Shown here: positions 1 to 11,753 of the stretch, piece after piece | How the letters are laid out: each line of letters opens with the position of its first letter | How positions within the stretch are numbered: position 1 is the first letter of the stretch | Source of the DNA: Apostichopus japonicus | Taxonomy: Eukaryota; Echinodermata; Holothuroidea; Aspidochirotida; Stichopodidae | DNA: 60,000 nucleotides | Assembly (NCBI RefSeq): GCF_037975245.1 | Contig: NC_092575.1 | Span: 25,448,841 to 25,508,840 of the forward strand | Reading direction: 5' to 3' | Made by a program: the position numbers and the translations under genes | The notes under the pieces: model-generated | Told to the model about the DNA's origin: nothing | What the model saw: only the letters and a program-made list of their open reading frames with translations | Databases searched by the model: none

Positions 1-2759
1 TGCCAAACTACACGTGCACAAAACTCCACACAATGGTATACAGTTTAGAAAGTTGGCCCATTGCAAACTCAATACACTAAGAGAAAGAAAGAAAGAAAGA
101 CTGGTTCAGCTTGGAAGAAACAATCAAATTACTCTCAAATTGATAAATCTTCCAAGGAAAGAGATATTAATTGAGCACCAGTGGGGTGTTAGTGACCCTA
201 CTCAATGTATAGTCATTATATACAAGACATGTTATCATGCAGGGACATACTCTCTCAGCCGGTATCGCATTCTACATCCAAGATGTTGCTAATTAAGAGT
301 CAGTCTTACAGGAATGTCTCGCAGAGTTCAGCCAGGATATCAAACTTTGAAATTCTAAACAGCAAGGGATAAATGTGTTTCAAATTGTGATAGGAGAGCG
401 CTACAATGTGCAGGGGAATCATGTAATTTACAGCTCATTAATGGAGTTTTGACAAAACACTGTTTTAGCCTTAATTAATGAGATGCCAATGGGAGGGATG
501 ATAAAGGATCGCTGGCCTTCATTCACTGACAGCACTACTCCTTTGTGTAATGACAGAAGTTAATATCACCTCTGGGTAACATCTTATCAGCTGGAATTTA
601 CATAATTTACAAAGAATAGTCTTTACTGCTGCACACATGTTCAAACTTAGCATTTTGCAAACAGCTTCAAATTATTTTCCTTCATTAATCTTGAATCATT
701 AAATTGTCTTCTTTTTGGCTGTTTCAAAACTCTTTGCAAGTTCAAAGAAATCTGGGAATTAAAGTAATAATTTTCACTTTATGCAATTTTTAGCTAAAAT
801 TGAGAGGCCAGTAGTGATGACCTTTATTGTATACACTGTTAGTAATAAACTATTCCCAACTCTTTTCAAGACCTCAAAACTTTACTATATCCAGGTATTT
901 ATGACCAGGAATACCTGTCTCTATTCAACATATATGAATAGCCTACAAACTTTGTTAACATTTTAATAAATGTTCCCCTCCCCCCTCTCCCTCCCCAATA
1001 GACATTTCCAGCTGGACATTTGCCCACTTCCTGTTCCTTTTGGATCTACCCACAAGCCTCCTGTTCCATATCACAGCTCACGAGTAGGGCAACTATCTAT
1101 TTAACCAGGGAGCTGCTACTCAAAGCTGTTCAACATTTCATGTTCTGTACTAGTTTGTTTTAGGTATACCAAAACATGGCTTAGGATTGTTTGTAGAAAA
1201 CCATGCATTAACATAACTTAATAATAGGACTCTTTAAGGAAAGGAATATATGAGTAGTTCCTTGGGAGCTAGAAAAATAATAATTTCATTATGAGGAATT
1301 TGTACTGTTTCATAAAGAGTAGAAACAGGATGATCAGAATCCTGGATATATTTTTCTTGGATATCATTAACACCAAAGGGGGGGGGGGGGGGGAAGCAAT
1401 GCTATCATCATCTTTCAACTTACTAAAGTAACTGATAAAAGATGTAGGCTGCCAGATAAATCCTCCCCACCTTGTCAGCTGGCAAGATGAAAAAGGACCT
1501 TTGGGAAATTAAGGAAGCTTTTAGTAAGATGAAAATCCTGACTGATGGAGAAGCAACAGAATGAGATACTAAAGTATCTCTACAGGTACAATGTGTACAG
1601 AGTACAACAAGAGCTGCCTGTACCCAGTGAGACAGAGACAGAGACTTGCGTCAAATTAGGCCAAAGTTAAAAACCTTATCAAAATATGTAGGAAATTCTG
1701 GAAGAGATGTGGAAAAATTGTAGTAAAATTTGATGGAAGAGTTATATTTATCAACTGTGGTACTGTACATATAAGGCTAATACAAAGAAACTTCCAAAAC
1801 TTATTGGTTTGGGTATTTACCTGTCTTGAGCTTACCTGTCTAGCCACAAGCTTTGTGTTGAAAGGTTACCAGTTCATTCTAGGCACGGTAGAAAGAGAGT
1901 GCTAAGGTCGTGGGGAGACAGGTAAGCAAGGAGTGAAGTCAATTCAGAAATTTGTGTACTTTCGTTCATAAAATCTCATGGATGTATTTTGAGAACAATT
2001 TCTAAGTCAAGAAAAAAAAATTCAAAGCTTCCTGGTTTGAAAGTTATAGGTAGAGTGAATACGTTGAGACGATACAGGGTGTAAGAGAGTAGTAAATTAA
2101 AGTAAATATACAGATTTACAGTGTTTTTTCTTTTAAGGAGAGGAACCCCCATCCCCCTAAAACGAGACAGTTAACAAATTTGCATATATATACTAAAAAA
2201 ATTAACCCTGTGTAGTTAAAGTAAGTTACAGGGCCTGACATATCGATCCTAGCAGAAGCAAACCAAGGTTCCTGCTAAGATTGAAAACATTAGGCCATCT
2301 AACTTTATTTTAATTTTAATGTTTGTTTGAATTTATCAGTTAATGCAGTAGATCATTTTGAGTTGTCCTTACTTGCAATGGTGCATCACTTCCAGTGCTA
2401 CCAAATGAAACCTAAACAAGTAAACTCTATGAGTAAATATGCAGTTATTCCAGCATTCACTTGGACAGTGACCATACCCAAAATTTTCTTTGATTAAGAG
2501 TGATATAATTTTCTGTTTCTTATTTGTTTCTTGGGTTGGGGGGATGGAGGGTGGGGGGAAAGGCAATGGAAAACCTGGAAGGATAGCTTGCTCAAACTTT
2601 GCTTGCCCATGTATAATCAATGGAACCTTTGCTGTGCCCTTACCAAAGCTGAATTATGTGAACTGACAGCTCAGTTACAAAATATGTCTTGTTTGGTCAA
2701 TCATTCACAGACACAGAACTGTCCAAGTATTACTCATATTAATAAACGTTCTATCACTT
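1..2759. other. No gene seen; expected RSKR intron 4 sequence
   Basis: AT-rich DNA with a 17-base poly-G tract at 1378-1394. A more complex, homeodomain-site-like stretch with TTAATTAATGAG and CTCATTAATGG lies at about 380-600. No kinase exon found on the minus strand. Confidence 0.5.
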
Positions 2760-2763
2760 TTAA

Positions 2764-3378
2764 AGCAGCATTTTGCGTCCTTTTCTATGATATTTCTCAA
2801 CCTCACTGACTCCACTATGCCATAACGACATACATAACTAGCTTATCTATTTATATTTTACTTCAAATGGTGGCATAAAAGTCGAAAAATTTGCAACTTT
2901 CAACTCTGTTTTTCTCCAAGATATTTTCCGTTGGGATCCCAATTAACCTCGCCCATAATATGAATATTTAAACACTACGAACGTCATTTACCAATACGTA
3001 ATCCAACACCAAGCTTGATTTGTGTACAGTCTATATGGCAGCTGTACCAGGGAGTTCCATAACAACTCCCTGGTTGTGCCAACGAAAAGTCTTGAATTTA
3101 TTTTTAGCAACGGCTCATAACTAAACCTGCATCTCTGATTGGTTGAATTCAAACTAGTGGGTTTGGGGTACTGAATGCGATTAATTTTAAATGTGGAATT
3201 TTGTCGTTGATACTTTTCTCATTCTCTGCAAATATCCTTAATTACTCGCCAATTAACGATGTTGGCAGGGAAAAACTTGGCTGATATCTTAGTTTGCTGT
3301 TTTGTGATTGATATATGTAAAAAACTCGATGGACATGTCAAAAAAGTAGAAAACGGCGACCAAACGCAAAATGCTGCT
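2764..3378. mobile_element. MITE with TTAA target duplication (615 bp)
   Basis: The 15-bp arms AGCAGCATTTTGCGT and its exact reverse complement are flanked by TTAA on both sides (2760-2763 and 3379-3382). TTAA duplications are typical of piggyBac and Kolobok elements. An 11-bp perfect hairpin lies near the centre (3046-3056 with 3064-3074). No coding capacity. Confidence 0.82.
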
Positions 3379-3382
3379 TTAA

Positions 3383-6300
3383 GTTTAAGTGCTATATTGT
3401 ACCGTAGGATAAAAAGGTAATATAATCAGGATAGCCTTGACAAGAAACTAGACAATTTAAAATTCTAATTTACTCAACTCAAACTTAACAACAAGCAATA
3501 GACAATAAGTGTTTTTTTTTCATTTGCCATGTAATTGTAAGCTTAGAATTGCATCTCCCAAGGAGCCCATCTGCCAAGAATGATCCAAGCGTTTCATATC
3601 AATTACCTACCAGCCTTTACATTACATGACCTATATGTATCTACCATGTACAGGAGAATAAGCCTAAGCTGTCTTTGTGAAAAAAAGAAAGAAAAAAAAA
3701 CTATCATATTTCAATTCTCACAGCAGTGCTGAAGCTGATCAGGCATTCCTTGCGTCTGTCAGCAGTAGGGATTCTGAAGCAATATCGAGCAAGAGATATC
3801 CACATGTTTATGAAAAACAGAGCATAAATATATTTGCGTGAAACATGATCGAGCATAAAGGGAAGTGGGAACTGACAGCCCGAGGCCTCCACAGCTGCAT
3901 GAATGAGAATTGAAGAGGATTAAAATGTCATGCCTTGTGACATTGCTGTTGATGTTACATCATCATATCTTGTTATTGTGTGGTAAATTTTTACCTTGGA
4001 GTTAATACTACCTTGATATAACAGGTCATATAATTAGGCTGAAATGCACTACATGTCTAAATCAGCAGTACTATATACCAAATGGAATGATAATGTTAGT
4101 GCCGCCTTCCGGCTCCTGATCCTGTCATGAGTGTAATACTTGCCTTAGGCATTTATAACCTACTGTAGCTCATGACACTGCAAAAGATAGCTTGATATAA
4201 ATGGGAGAGGGGGGGGGGGAATTAAAATTTCATCTTTAACTTTTCTTGCAGTATGCATAATTGCAGATGCATCGATTTGTTCCATCAAAGAACAAAAGTA
4301 GACAGCTAAGCTGATTATCTAGAAATTCCCATGAACCAAACTCCAACATGAAAGGAATTTAACCTGTCCTCACAACTATATATACTGTAGTTCTAAATAA
4401 TTTTTGTAGGTGAAAACTGCATGTACAGTATTGTTCTATATATATGTATATATATATATATATATATTAATAGTAAACTTATATAATTAAAATTATTTTT
4501 AATTAAACAATGAAATATTAGGTAGAGGAATAATGTACTATAATAAGGTTTAGGGACAAGAAGAAGAGGGGAAGGAAGAATATATGCTGTGGGACATGCA
4601 GAAAAGGGATGACTTAATGAATTATTCAATGCTTACAGTTATGTTCTAACAAAATTGTGAAGACAACTTAACTTAATGATGCACAGAATGAAATTCATAC
4701 GAAACATTCGCTGTTATAGTACTACAATATGCAACACAAAATGGGTCAAATTGTACACATACAGTACATACGTTTCCTGTTGTACAAACACTTGCCATCG
4801 TGCACTGAAGTACCGCACCAGTGTGGTTTTGTGGTATACCAATTATTCCATCTTATTTTTCTTCTCTTTTCTACTTCAAACTCTTCTTTACTGTTTATGA
4901 CACCACCTTCAGCTATGGGTGAATTATCCAATTGCTTTCAGAAAAGCCAACCATGTTTACCACTGGACGAAACGAGGGTAATGTGAGAAATTGAGATGAA
5001 GACGGTGAGCCAAGCTTTCTCTTCGATTACCAACAAAGCCACCTGTCACCTGATCGATTTCAATTTGATTTTTTCCACCGCAATTCAGCTTTGAAGCCTC
5101 TGGTCACATGGCTCCTTTCTCACACTTAAAACCACACCTTGCAGCACTACACTTGTATACAGCTCTAGTGAGAGTAAGAAAACAAGGTTTAATAGGTTAC
5201 CCACTTTCAGGAAGAATTTAGTCAATCTGAACTATACAGTACTATATACGAGTTCCAGAAGATTTTTTGCCAGAGGCTTCAAAATTGAAAATAACATTAA
5301 CTGATAACATGTAATTTGTAAAGATGGACAAGATCTAGAGTAAGCACATGATTCTACCAAATATGCGCCACAATATACCTAACAGCTATTCAGCACTTCA
5401 CTGATTTCTGTAAAACTTATGTGTTCTGGTCAATCTTTTCGCAATGCATCACAAATTTGAGAGCGAGTTAAAATGAATGCTATCATTGCTATAACATTGA
5501 ACCTTCCTGCATTGTTCAAATTTTCCTTCAATATTCAAATTTTCCTTCAAGGTTAAAATTTTCCCTCATGAGGGCAGCTGGGAAGAAAGGGGACATAGCT
5601 TGTGTTTTCCAAGAAGCAAGTTTGCTTCAAGAGCTAAACAGATAGCATGCAGATAATTACTGCCATTTATGCCATCTGTGGGGTACCATTCTCGAGAGGC
5701 ACGGCAACATTTCTTAACTGAAAACAACGAAGGCTAACAATTACTTACCGTAATTGCTGTCAGTGATGAATTGTTTCAATCAAGTCTTGCACTGTAGTCG
5801 AGAATTAGTCATGCCAACAGGGAGACATGACACTTGTAGCATAAGACATATTATATGGTGACAGATCCCTGTACATTCGGCCTATTACTGTAGGCACAAT
5901 ATCACTGTATCAATATGGTCACAAAATCAACATTACAAGTTACATTCTAATTCTTATTTTTCAAAATGTTCAACTTTTTAAAAGGAAGAGATCTCCCATT
6001 TAGGTTAAAAAAAAAACACCACTACAAAGTATACGTATGTTTCACATAGACCACATACTGGAAGCTTGATAACTCTTTATTTGCTGTGAATTTAATACAG
6101 CGCCTATAAGTTGATCTTGATTTTTGATCAACTAAAGGTAAGTACTACACATTTAGAATTACACAGGTCTAGACAGGGATACCTAAAGAATTGTGAATAT
6201 GAAATGGGGGGGGGGAGGGGTGTAGGTCGCTGAATTCAAACTGAGACATTTGAGGAGGCGGATGCCCTTCAACCCATCCTCCTTCCTTTCATTGCTAAAG

Positions 6301-9300
6301 TTTTCACAAATGATGGGTCTTTTAAATCAACTGACTTTGTCTAGTGAATTGTTATAAATGTAAATGTTAGAAATACCCTTTTCTTGAAAAGAAAATAGAG
6401 GAAAAAGAATTACACAACCATCAGTAGATTTGAAAAACGGAATAATGTAAATTATGATTTCCTTTGTTTGTCACAACTTGACTGAACTTCCAATAGTTAC
6501 CTAAACATTTCCAACTTTTGGATTATTTTGTCAACTGCCACTCGTCTCTTACCCCCCCACCCCCTTAGACACATCCCTGCCCCTAGACACAACAATTGGA
6601 TGAGATATGAACAGTATAGCTGTATACTGTACACAGTCTCTACTAAACAACTATCCTTTTTTTTTAAAAAAGTCACCCAAGACAGAGTCTGCAGGGTACA
6701 AAAAGCAAATGAATTTAAAACTAATCCACTCGCAACTCCATTCCCCTTACATGGAGATTGCAACCATACGATCATGACTAATATCTGTTGTGAGGTCAAG
6801 TGAGTAAAACACAAAGTGGACTGTACACATGTGCATTCATCTCATCTCTGTGTCCGCTCTAGAAATTAAACCTACATAGTTTCGTAGTTCCTTTCGATCA
6901 CTATTAACATCTCTAAACTTGAATGATCATGATCATGATGTTCATCAAGATGAGACAACATGCCCCAATAACCTTCCGCCTAGAGGAACAGAATCAAGAT
7001 GGATTAGACTGACATCTCTAGAGCACCTTTTACATTAAAAGAATTATTCAGAAGTATCGCTAGAGGTTACACGTACCTTAATATTACACCTTTTATGCAA
7101 ATAAGGTTATCACATGACTGAAGTCTCAACTGAATGGCATTATCAAATGACGGACATCTGCCCTATTTTACTTTGATGACAAAATGAGATCTTATCCAAT
7201 TTTCTTTTTCTTCTTCTTTATTCTTTTCTTTTTTTCTTTCTTGCAAGTGACATGATCACATGATAGATTTACCTGCCTCCTATTGGTGAGAGTAGAGATT
7301 TCAAAATACAGCAGTAGCTTCTCCTAGCACAACCTTAAGGTGCAAACGAAACTAACTGTACAACTTGGTTCAAGTGACATGATCAAATTTTCAACATCTA
7401 CTGTAATGAAAGTCTCACATGTATCTATGTACAGTTGCTTGTTGCTAATGAATTTATCACATGACAGGAAGTCCCATACAGCTGCTCGGTGCAAATGAAA
7501 TTATCAGCAAAAGCCTCATAGATCTACTTTACTACAATACTTCGTCTTGGTATAAAGAGAAGCAAATTTAGTAATTTAGAATAAAGTTTATCTCAAAGAA
7601 TTCTGATATCCAATAATCAACGTTGCGACTTCTTTCTCACAAGAAATATTGATGGCAATGTATTTATAATTACCAGAGAGTCAATGACTTTTCTATAGTA
7701 AAAATGATGATATTTTTCTTAAAATGACTGAGATTAGTATTTACTGCCCGTGGCTATGAAGCTCAATTGTTTATTATCCAGGCTTGTACATAACAAATTA
7801 TAAATGTACCTTTCAGTCAATCAGTATCTATATTAATACAGCTGAATGTCATCAATTATAATTGCTGTTTTGGTTGCATCTCATCAAAGTCTCCCATTTC
7901 ATATAAATTTATTCATTTTATTAATTTACTTTACTTATAATTTATTACTCATTATCAATTTTTTTTTACTCATTTATTATTATAATTGTATTTTTTTTTT
8001 TTTTTTTGGGGGGGAGGGAGGGTAATTTACCACACTTTTTACTTTCTTTCCATCCTTACACTGCATGGCCATTACACCTGCCGTCGGCAAATGAAACTCC
8101 TCCTTTCTAAAGTCAATTTTTCAGGATAAGAAAATGACATGGATGATTAGAATGGAGATGTGCAACGGTGAGGCACAACGGGGACATACAAACCTACTTA
8201 GAGTCAAGTGATCGATGAGTGTACATCGGGGCATATCGTGATCGGTGTGGAGGGGATTCTCGGCGGTGAAAACTTGCTTCTCGAGTAGAAACTCATCATC
8301 TCATCGAATGCAAATGATGTCGCCTGCCAGTTTAAAATTCTACTGGGTCAACTGGGGGGTACTCCAACAAAAAAAACTTTGGTATTAACTTGCAGGACAC
8401 AGAGGGAACTGCTCAAAGGTTGTCTACCTCAGTAGGTAGTTGTCTCCACATTTTGTGTTTGTGATAGAAATTTGGCGGCAAAAAGTACCTACTCGCAGGT
8501 GTCAATTCCCTTGCTGATTATATTCCCATGTACATACATAGAGGATGGTCAATAGGAACGTCGTAAAATCCATACAGGACGACAACAACACTAGAGCAGA
8601 CGACACTTGTCACATGACCTGAACTATTTTGATATGTTCTCATGGCAACAAAGGAACACAACGGCAAGGCTATTGCCTGATGATCGCCACAGTGAAAAGA
8701 ACTTAATGTGTGCGTGAAACTCTTGAGTTGCATCACTATGGAATAGCATGTTTATACATGTATAATACATGTATACTAGTTTGCATGCAACAGAAACAAA
8801 TGCAAACTCATATGTAGGTCAAATCCAACAAAGGCCAATAGCACCTACAATGCTTTATCCTTCTTCTCAGCCTCCGATGTGACTGACTCGATGTGACTGA
8901 CTGAAATTTCATTATTTCAACAACTTCATGTTATTAAAATTGCTTAAGGACAATTCACTCAGATTTTCTTTTCGCTGTTGTTCTTTCTTATCTATTTTTC
9001 TTTTTTTCCCATCCACCAAGTTTTTCCATTTCTCCTTTCAGCCAAAAAAGACTGACATCTCAGACTAAGGTTCATGTTTTCTTTAGCATTCTCTGCTTTT
9101 TCCGTTTTTCCCCCGGTGTTGAGAGACGATGGCACTGAGATTGTATAGATCTCATAAAAACAAGAAATACACAGTCTTGATTAACTTTGCCATGAGCAGC
9201 AGGTGCGGACATACCAGCCTCTGTAAAAGCATCCTGGAACGCTATCACGGCACCAGGGGAAACATTCCTCCAGGAATCTTCTGCTTGATTTGCTCAAAGT

Positions 9301-9918
9301 GAAATCAGGCACAACATTCGACTGTTAAATCTACCACATTTATGCCTTTTCTGTTAGGTTCAACTATTTGGATTAGAATAATCACATATATTTGTTAGAA
9401 AAATATGGTCGGGAATGCTACTATCGGATTATTGATCACGTTCATACATTCTTGTGAAGGGAGAAAAGTCTGAGAGGCTTTTGAGGCAGTTTTTTGCGAT
9501 TTTTGATGATTTGCAAGGACATTTAATGAGGCCATATTGCTAAAAAAAACTTTAAGAGCTTAAAGGGGGATGATTCCACTTGTATCTCTCACACTACATC
9601 TCATGTAACACTGTTCCATAAAAATTTGCAGCCTTTTAATAGTTGCAAGCCCACAGTTGTATGTAAATTATTGGAAGAGCTTTGTTCAGATTGTAAGGTT
9701 CACAAATTCCTTCAATGGAGAGCTCTGAAATTTAAATACCACCAGGAGTGAGTAAAGTCAGCACTGATTGCAAGGAATAGAAAATTCATTGGGTAACATG
9801 TAGGGGCATTCCCAAGCATTCAGATACTGTTTATAGCCATACATGTATATGATTGGGCTATTCCTACTGTACCATACATATATTCAAGTCAATGTGGTTG
9901 TAATCCAGTTACTGTATA
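3383..9918. other. No gene seen; expected RSKR intron 4 sequence
   Basis: AT-rich, with a TA microsatellite at about 4439-4466, poly-G tracts near 4208 and 6207, and a T17G7 tract at 7991-8014. Two stretches look exon-like on the minus strand (3722-3894 and about 9215-9290) but do not fit the kinase. Confidence 0.5.
5516..5574. repeat. Short tandem repeat, about 19-bp unit
   Basis: Three copies of a CAAATTTTCCTTCAA-like unit, the third diverged. Confidence 0.8.
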
Positions 9919-9924
9919 TTGTTG

Positions 9925-10235
9925 CCATATATTCCAACTCGCACACTTCGTTCCTCCAACAAACTGTATTTAACTGTTCCTAAACCACGCTTGAAGACCT
10001 ATGGTTACAGAAGCTTCAAATACTCTGCCTCTTATCTCTGGAACAAGTTACCAGATCACAATCGAACATGCTATAAACTTTCTACTTTCAGAAGTCTATT
10101 TAAGTTAAGACCCACTTTTTCACTTTTTCTTTTGTAATTTACTTTCTTTGTAAAGCGCCTTCCTTGAGCAGTGACTTTTGTTTACTGATTTGGCACTATA
10201 CAAGTCTCATTTATTAATTATTATTATTAAAAAAG
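9925..10235 (+). mobile_element. LINE 3' end: last part of a CR1/L2-like reverse transcriptase plus 3' UTR
   Basis: About 70 codons to the stop at 10135-10137 match the C-terminal tail of CR1/L2-group reverse transcriptases: an L-R-S-S-N-K motif, then T-Y-G-Y-R-S-F, Y-L-W-N-K-L-P and a closing F-R-S-L-F-K-L segment. After the stop come TAAAGCGCCTT and a TTGGCACTATA phrase and an ATT-rich tail, like the GCGCTATATAA tail of the LINE at 48.8 kb. A 5'-truncated insertion, as usual for LINEs. Confidence 0.83.
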
Positions 10236-11684
10236 CTAATAGACATTTAGATATCATGGAATTTCTCAACACAGATATCTGTGTACAATCTGTTTTTTGT
10301 TTATATAGGATGAAGAGGAGGGCAGTATTGGAACAGTTATTGAGAAAAGACAAATCTAAAAGCTTTGCCAGGAGCACTAGACACAGTACAATGCTAGTAC
10401 AGCAGCTAAGTGACAACCTACATATTGTACTTCTACGTGGGATGAAAATCTACAACGAGTATTCATGCAGACCTCGACAGAAATAATTATTTATGCACAT
10501 CAGAGTTCAGACTGATTAAACATTCATGATTTCCTCTCTGTTTTCTCACTTCATTTAAACTGGCATCATATGGTAGGTCACCAGTTCATACACCCATATC
10601 AGCTACTACCTCATTCCCCCATAGCGCACAAGAATGCATTAAATATTGATTGATCATTAATACGGGACATGACATCCAACACAGCAGCGGAAAAGATTAT
10701 TCCTGACAGCCTAGTTTACTGAAACGGAAGTGTTAACATTCCTCTATGGCACTGTAAATAGGGATGGATGTGGTACGTCCAGGGTCGTACGATGTTACAA
10801 GTTCATTGCCTATAAATTGTTAGGGGCTTGTTGAAGGGTATATGCCGTGACTGTATTTAGATGGGTTTTATAATGATAGCTCTGTGGAGAGTGCAGTGGT
10901 AAGAATAAACAAAGGACACTGCACATTGGGCCACAGGATGAATCTTACGATGGATTACTCTCAAGTGATCCGTAACTGTTCAAACTTAACAAAATGAGGA
11001 CAGTTGTGTCCTACCTGTGGAATCTGTAGAAGAGTAAACACTTACAAAAATTGAAAATATTGATCAAAGGAAATTGATAAAAATGTTGGGAAATTAATAT
11101 GTGTATCCCAAGTACAGTACTTTCTTAAATATAGTGGAGTGGTTTTCAGCAGTCTTTTAAGTAAATTTCCTTGCCTCTTCTTTAATTGCTCTGGTGAATA
11201 CTTTATCTTTCTGTGACAAATAATGTTGTCTGTATCTGGTAGATCACAGTTCTTGGAATTTGGAACTCATTTACTCAAAAAATGATTTAAGAAATGAAGA
11301 AAAGTTAGCTGATATATATCCAAATCATAAATATAATTTGTCAAACTGTTGATTTTTTTTTTTTTTTTTTAAATACAATTGTCATCTTTAATGAGGGTAG
11401 TCCTGCTCAGTTGCAGAAGCTCTGCTTTCCAGAGGAGGAAGAAAATGTACAAACTAATAGATCTTAGGCTAGATTTGTATGAAGGACGATCCACATGCAG
11501 AAATCGAGGTTTCCATCTTCAAAATAGCTCTGCTATTTGACTTCTCTTTAGATTGCACAAGTCTCTAAGGTGAACCAAATCAAAAACTTCCACACTCCGC
11601 AATTCTATCTACCTTGAACATGCAGTCAATTTTAAATTGGAAAATATTGTTTTTATTTTTCAGACAAATGCAACATTTTCTCAC
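10236..11684. other. RSKR intron 4, next to exon 4
   Basis: AT-rich, with a poly-T tract at about 11353-11370. Open frames of 102 and 69 codons overlap at 10178-10486 on opposite strands, without recognisable features. Confidence 0.5.
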
Positions 11685-11753
11685 CTGAATACTAGCTTCT
11701 TCTTTACATTGTTTCACAGCTTCTCCTCGTAAGACTTCCAACTTTGATAGAAC
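11685..11753 (-). CDS. RSKR: RSKR-like exon 4 (helix C)
   Basis: Encodes residues 115-137 (23 codons). The segment KQCKEEASIQ lines up without gaps with the RQCKEE-x-SIQ helix-C segment of vertebrate RSKR. The acceptor is CCCTGCAG; the donor is GTGAGA. The following exon should start with the segment leading to the conserved HPF motif, which I do not find between 1 and 11,684. Confidence 0.82.

Noticed and set aside
9215-9290. RSKR exon 5
   Set aside because: Contains DSW as expected after the HPF region, but HPF is absent, the rest does not match a kinase and no acceptor gives phase 0.
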